Assembly: GCF_012986595.1 (NCBI RefSeq)
Contig: NZ_JAAQYM010000001.1
Location: 124,001-188,000, forward strand
Direction: 5' to 3'
DNA length: 64,000 nucleotides
Source: Pseudomonas koreensis
GTDB lineage: Bacteria > Pseudomonadota > Gammaproteobacteria > Pseudomonadales > Pseudomonadaceae
Shown: one piece after another, positions 62,211 to 64,000 of the stretch
Position numbering within the stretch: the stretch's first letter is position 1
Layout: every line of letters begins with the position of its first letter
Position numbers and translations under genes: made by a program
The notes under the pieces: generated by a model
Database searches by the model: none
Seen by the model: only the letters and a program-made list of their open reading frames with translations
Told to the model about the DNA's origin: nothing

Positions 62211-63772
62211 TAAGCTTCGGGATCTTTACCGACTTCATACTCACGCAACTTATTGGCAATCGTGGTGTGCGAAACCCCCAGCCGCTTGCCCAGTTGCCGA
62301 CTGCTCGGGTGTTCGGAATACAGGCGTTCCAGCACCGCTTTCTCGAAGCGCCCGACGATCTCGTCCAGACCGCCTTCCAGCGAAAAATCGCCAAGCGGCT
62401 GACGCACGCCGTAATCAGGCAAGCGAATATGCTCCGCCTTCACGGTCCCGCCGTCACACAGCGACACCGCCTGAAACAGCACGTTCTCCAGTTGTCGCAC
62501 GTTGCCCGGCCAGTGATAGTGACTGAGGCGATCCATCGCTGCCGGCGCCAGTTTCGGCAATGAACAACCGATCTGGCGGCTGGCCTGATCGAGGAAGTGC
62601 TCCACCAGCGGCGTCAAACCGTCGAGGCATTCGCGCAGCGGGGGAATGTGCAGCGACAGCACATTCAAGCGGTGATACAAGTCCTGACGAAACTCACCAC
62701 GGGCGCACAGCTCGGACAAGTCGACCTGCGTCGCACAGATCACCCGCACATCCAGATACACCTCTTCGTCGCTGCCCACCCGACGGAAGCAGCCGTCCTG
62801 CAGAAAGCGCAGCAACTTGACCTGCAAACGCGGGCTCATTTCCCCGACGCCATCGAGAAACAGCGTGCCGCCTGCCGTCAGCTCCAGCAGGCCGAGCTTG
62901 CCTTCCGCGCGCGCGCCTTCGAACGCACCGGGGCCGTAGCCGAACAGCTCGGTCTCGGCCATCGACTCCGGCAGCCCCGCGCAGTTGAGCGCCATCAACG
63001 GCGACTGCCCGCGTGGACTGGCGAGGTGGCAGGCGCGCGCCAGCAACTCTTTACCGGTGCCGGTTTCGCCTTCGATCAACAGCGGTGCATCCAGTGGCGC
63101 CATGCGCCGCGCTTCGCGCACCACCGCCGCCATGACCTTCGAACTCTGGAAGATGCTGTCGAAGCCACGCAGCTCTTGTTTGCGCACGTTATAGATACGC
63201 TCGCCGACGCGGTCGGCGCGGTGCAAGGTCAGTACCGCACCGGCCATGGCTTCGCTGTCGTCGTGTTCCGATTGCAGCGGCGCGATGTCGGCGAGAAAGA
63301 TGTCGCCCTTGACCTTGACGCGCATGCCGTTGATTCGCGACTTGTTGGCGCGCACCAGTTCCGGCAGGTCGAAATCCTCGGCATAACGCGACAGCGGAAT
63401 CCCCGGCACCTCGTCCACCCGCACCCCGAGCAACTGCGCCGCGGCGCGGTTGGCGGCAACGATCGAGCCGCCCATGTCGATCGACAGCACCGGGAATTCC
63501 AGCGCGCCGAGCAAGGCGTTCAACTCCATGTGCCGGCGCTCGCTGGGCATCAGCCCGACGCGTTTGACGCCAAACACTCCGGCAATCGCCTCGAACTTCG
63601 GCCGCAGCGCCTGGAACTGGATGTTGATCAGGTTCGGGCAGTGCAGGTAAATCGCATTGCCATGCTCGCCACCGACCTCGCCGCGCGCGACGTTGATCCC
63701 GTACTCCACCAACAGATTGAGGATGTCGCGCAGGATGCCGATGCGGTTCTGGCAATGGACTTTGATACGCAT
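62210..63772 (-). CDS. phhR: TyrR/PhhR-like aromatic amino acid regulator
   Basis: A 520-aa regulator with an ACT domain (about 1-75; RIKVHCQNRIGILRDILNLL), a PAS domain (about 78-190), an AAA+ domain (about 205-430; Walker A GETGTGKELLAR) and a C-terminal helix-turn-helix (about 480-515; RQLGKRLGVSHTTIANKLRE). The sigma-54 contact loop reads GAFEGA instead of GAFTGA, which fits the TyrR/PhhR family, whose members act on sigma-70 promoters. In Pseudomonas PhhR activates phenylalanine hydroxylase and other aromatic amino acid genes. It is oriented like the flg genes but unrelated to them in function. Confidence 0.88.
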   Translation of the reverse strand: MRIKVHCQNRIGILRDILNLLVEYGINVARGEVGGEHGNAIYLHCPNLINIQFQALRPKFEAIAGVFGVKRVGLMPSERRHMELNALLGALEFPVLSIDMGGSIVAANRAAAQLLGVRVDEVPGIPLSRYAEDFDLPELVRANKSRINGMRVKVKGDIFLADIAPLQSEHDDSEAMAGAVLTLHRADRVGERIYNVRKQELRGFDSIFQSSKVMAAVVREARRMAPLDAPLLIEGETGTGKELLARACHLASPRGQSPLMALNCAGLPESMAETELFGYGPGAFEGARAEGKLGLLELTAGGTLFLDGVGEMSPRLQVKLLRFLQDGCFRRVGSDEEVYLDVRVICATQVDLSELCARGEFRQDLYHRLNVLSLHIPPLRECLDGLTPLVEHFLDQASRQIGCSLPKLAPAAMDRLSHYHWPGNVRQLENVLFQAVSLCDGGTVKAEHIRLPDYGVRQPLGDFSLEGGLDEIVGRFEKAVLERLYSEHPSSRQLGKRLGVSHTTIANKLREYEVGKDPEA

Positions 63773-63811
63773 ATAAAGAGGCCCGACGAGGATGAGCGGT
63801 TAAACACAATC

Positions 63812-63904
63812 CCTGTGGGAGCGAGCCTGCTCGCGAAGGCGGTGGCACATTCAGCATTGATGTGCCAGACAGATCGCATTCGCGAGCAGGCTCGCTCCCA
63901 CAGG
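63812..63904. repeat. REPIN of the GTGGGAGCGAGC type upstream of phhR
   Basis: Arms CCTGTGGGAGCGAGCCTGCT... (63812-63837) and the matching inverted arm at 63879-63904 flank a region that contains its own small hairpin, TGGCACAT/ATGTGCCA. This is a different sequence class from the other REPINs in the window. It sits about 40 bp upstream of the phhR-like ATG, in a region that should hold its promoter. Confidence 0.85.
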
Positions 63905-64000
63905 TGTTAACGCCAGACTTTTCTGTCGAGGCGCGCAGATAGTTGTCAAGATTATGTGACAGCCACAGCCCTTTTCAAACCTGCAAATCACCGCAAACGC

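Noticed and set aside
1..64000. Prophage or transposon
   Set aside because: No integrase, transposase, terminal repeats or phage structural genes were found in the window.

Overview
The window is a chromosomal segment of a Pseudomonas, most likely of the fluorescens group. This is inferred from the GC-rich coding, the order and sequence of the polar-flagellum genes (FleQ/FleS/FleR regulators, an HptB-HsbR-HsbA module inside the flagellar cluster, sigma-54 promoters), Pseudomonas-type REP/REPIN palindromes, and a TyrR/PhhR-like regulator beside flgF. Almost every gene from about 4 kb onward is on the minus strand, so transcription runs from high to low coordinates.

Left end (1-5.4 kb): the 3' part of a large beta-rich protein, a long and highly structured leader in front of a small Pseudomonas-restricted protein (DUF6124-like), an unknown 223-aa gene, a decayed duplicate of the 3' end of flhB, and an unknown 80-aa gene. 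The last two intact genes share an upstream 18-bp TGACAGGT-type motif.

Flagellar core (5.4-29 kb): flhB-fliR-Q-P-O-N-M-L-K (export gate, C-ring, hook-length control); the HptB/HsbR/HsbA phosphorelay and partner-switch; fliJ-I-H-G-F-E (export ATPase, rotor, MS ring); fleR-fleS, fleQ; fliT-fliS-fliD-flaG-fliC. Sigma-54 promoters are readable in front of fliK, fliE, fleS and flgF, and a sigma-28 promoter in front of fliC.

Flagellin glycosylation island (29.2-53.5 kb), between fliC and flgL as in other pseudomonads. In transcription order: a 1200-aa three-domain glycosyltransferase; a 1222-aa RTX-type repeat protein with its own terminator; a CDP-sugar branch (rfbF, rfbG, 3,5-epimerase, C-methyltransferase, reductase/epimerase); a CmcI-like methyltransferase; a 971-aa glycosyltransferase; a pseudaminic acid branch (pseB remnant, pseC, methylase, pseF, a pseG-pseH fusion, pseI); a ketoacyl-ACP synthase III; a Maf-type (DUF115) glycosyltransferase; and a 90-aa protein of unknown role. 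Flagellin is probably decorated with acylated and methylated sugars from two nucleotide-sugar routes. The pseB gene has lost its centre, so the pseudaminic route lacks its first enzyme unless another copy exists elsewhere.

Right end (53.5-64 kb): flgF-G-H-I-J-K-L (rod, rings, rod-cap muramidase, hook-filament junction), then a PhhR-like regulator separated from flgF by a REPIN, and a second class of REPIN upstream of it.

The least explained items are the structured leader at 3008-3414, the internally deleted pseB, the flhB duplication scar, and the RTX protein with four 207-aa repeats inside the glycosylation island.
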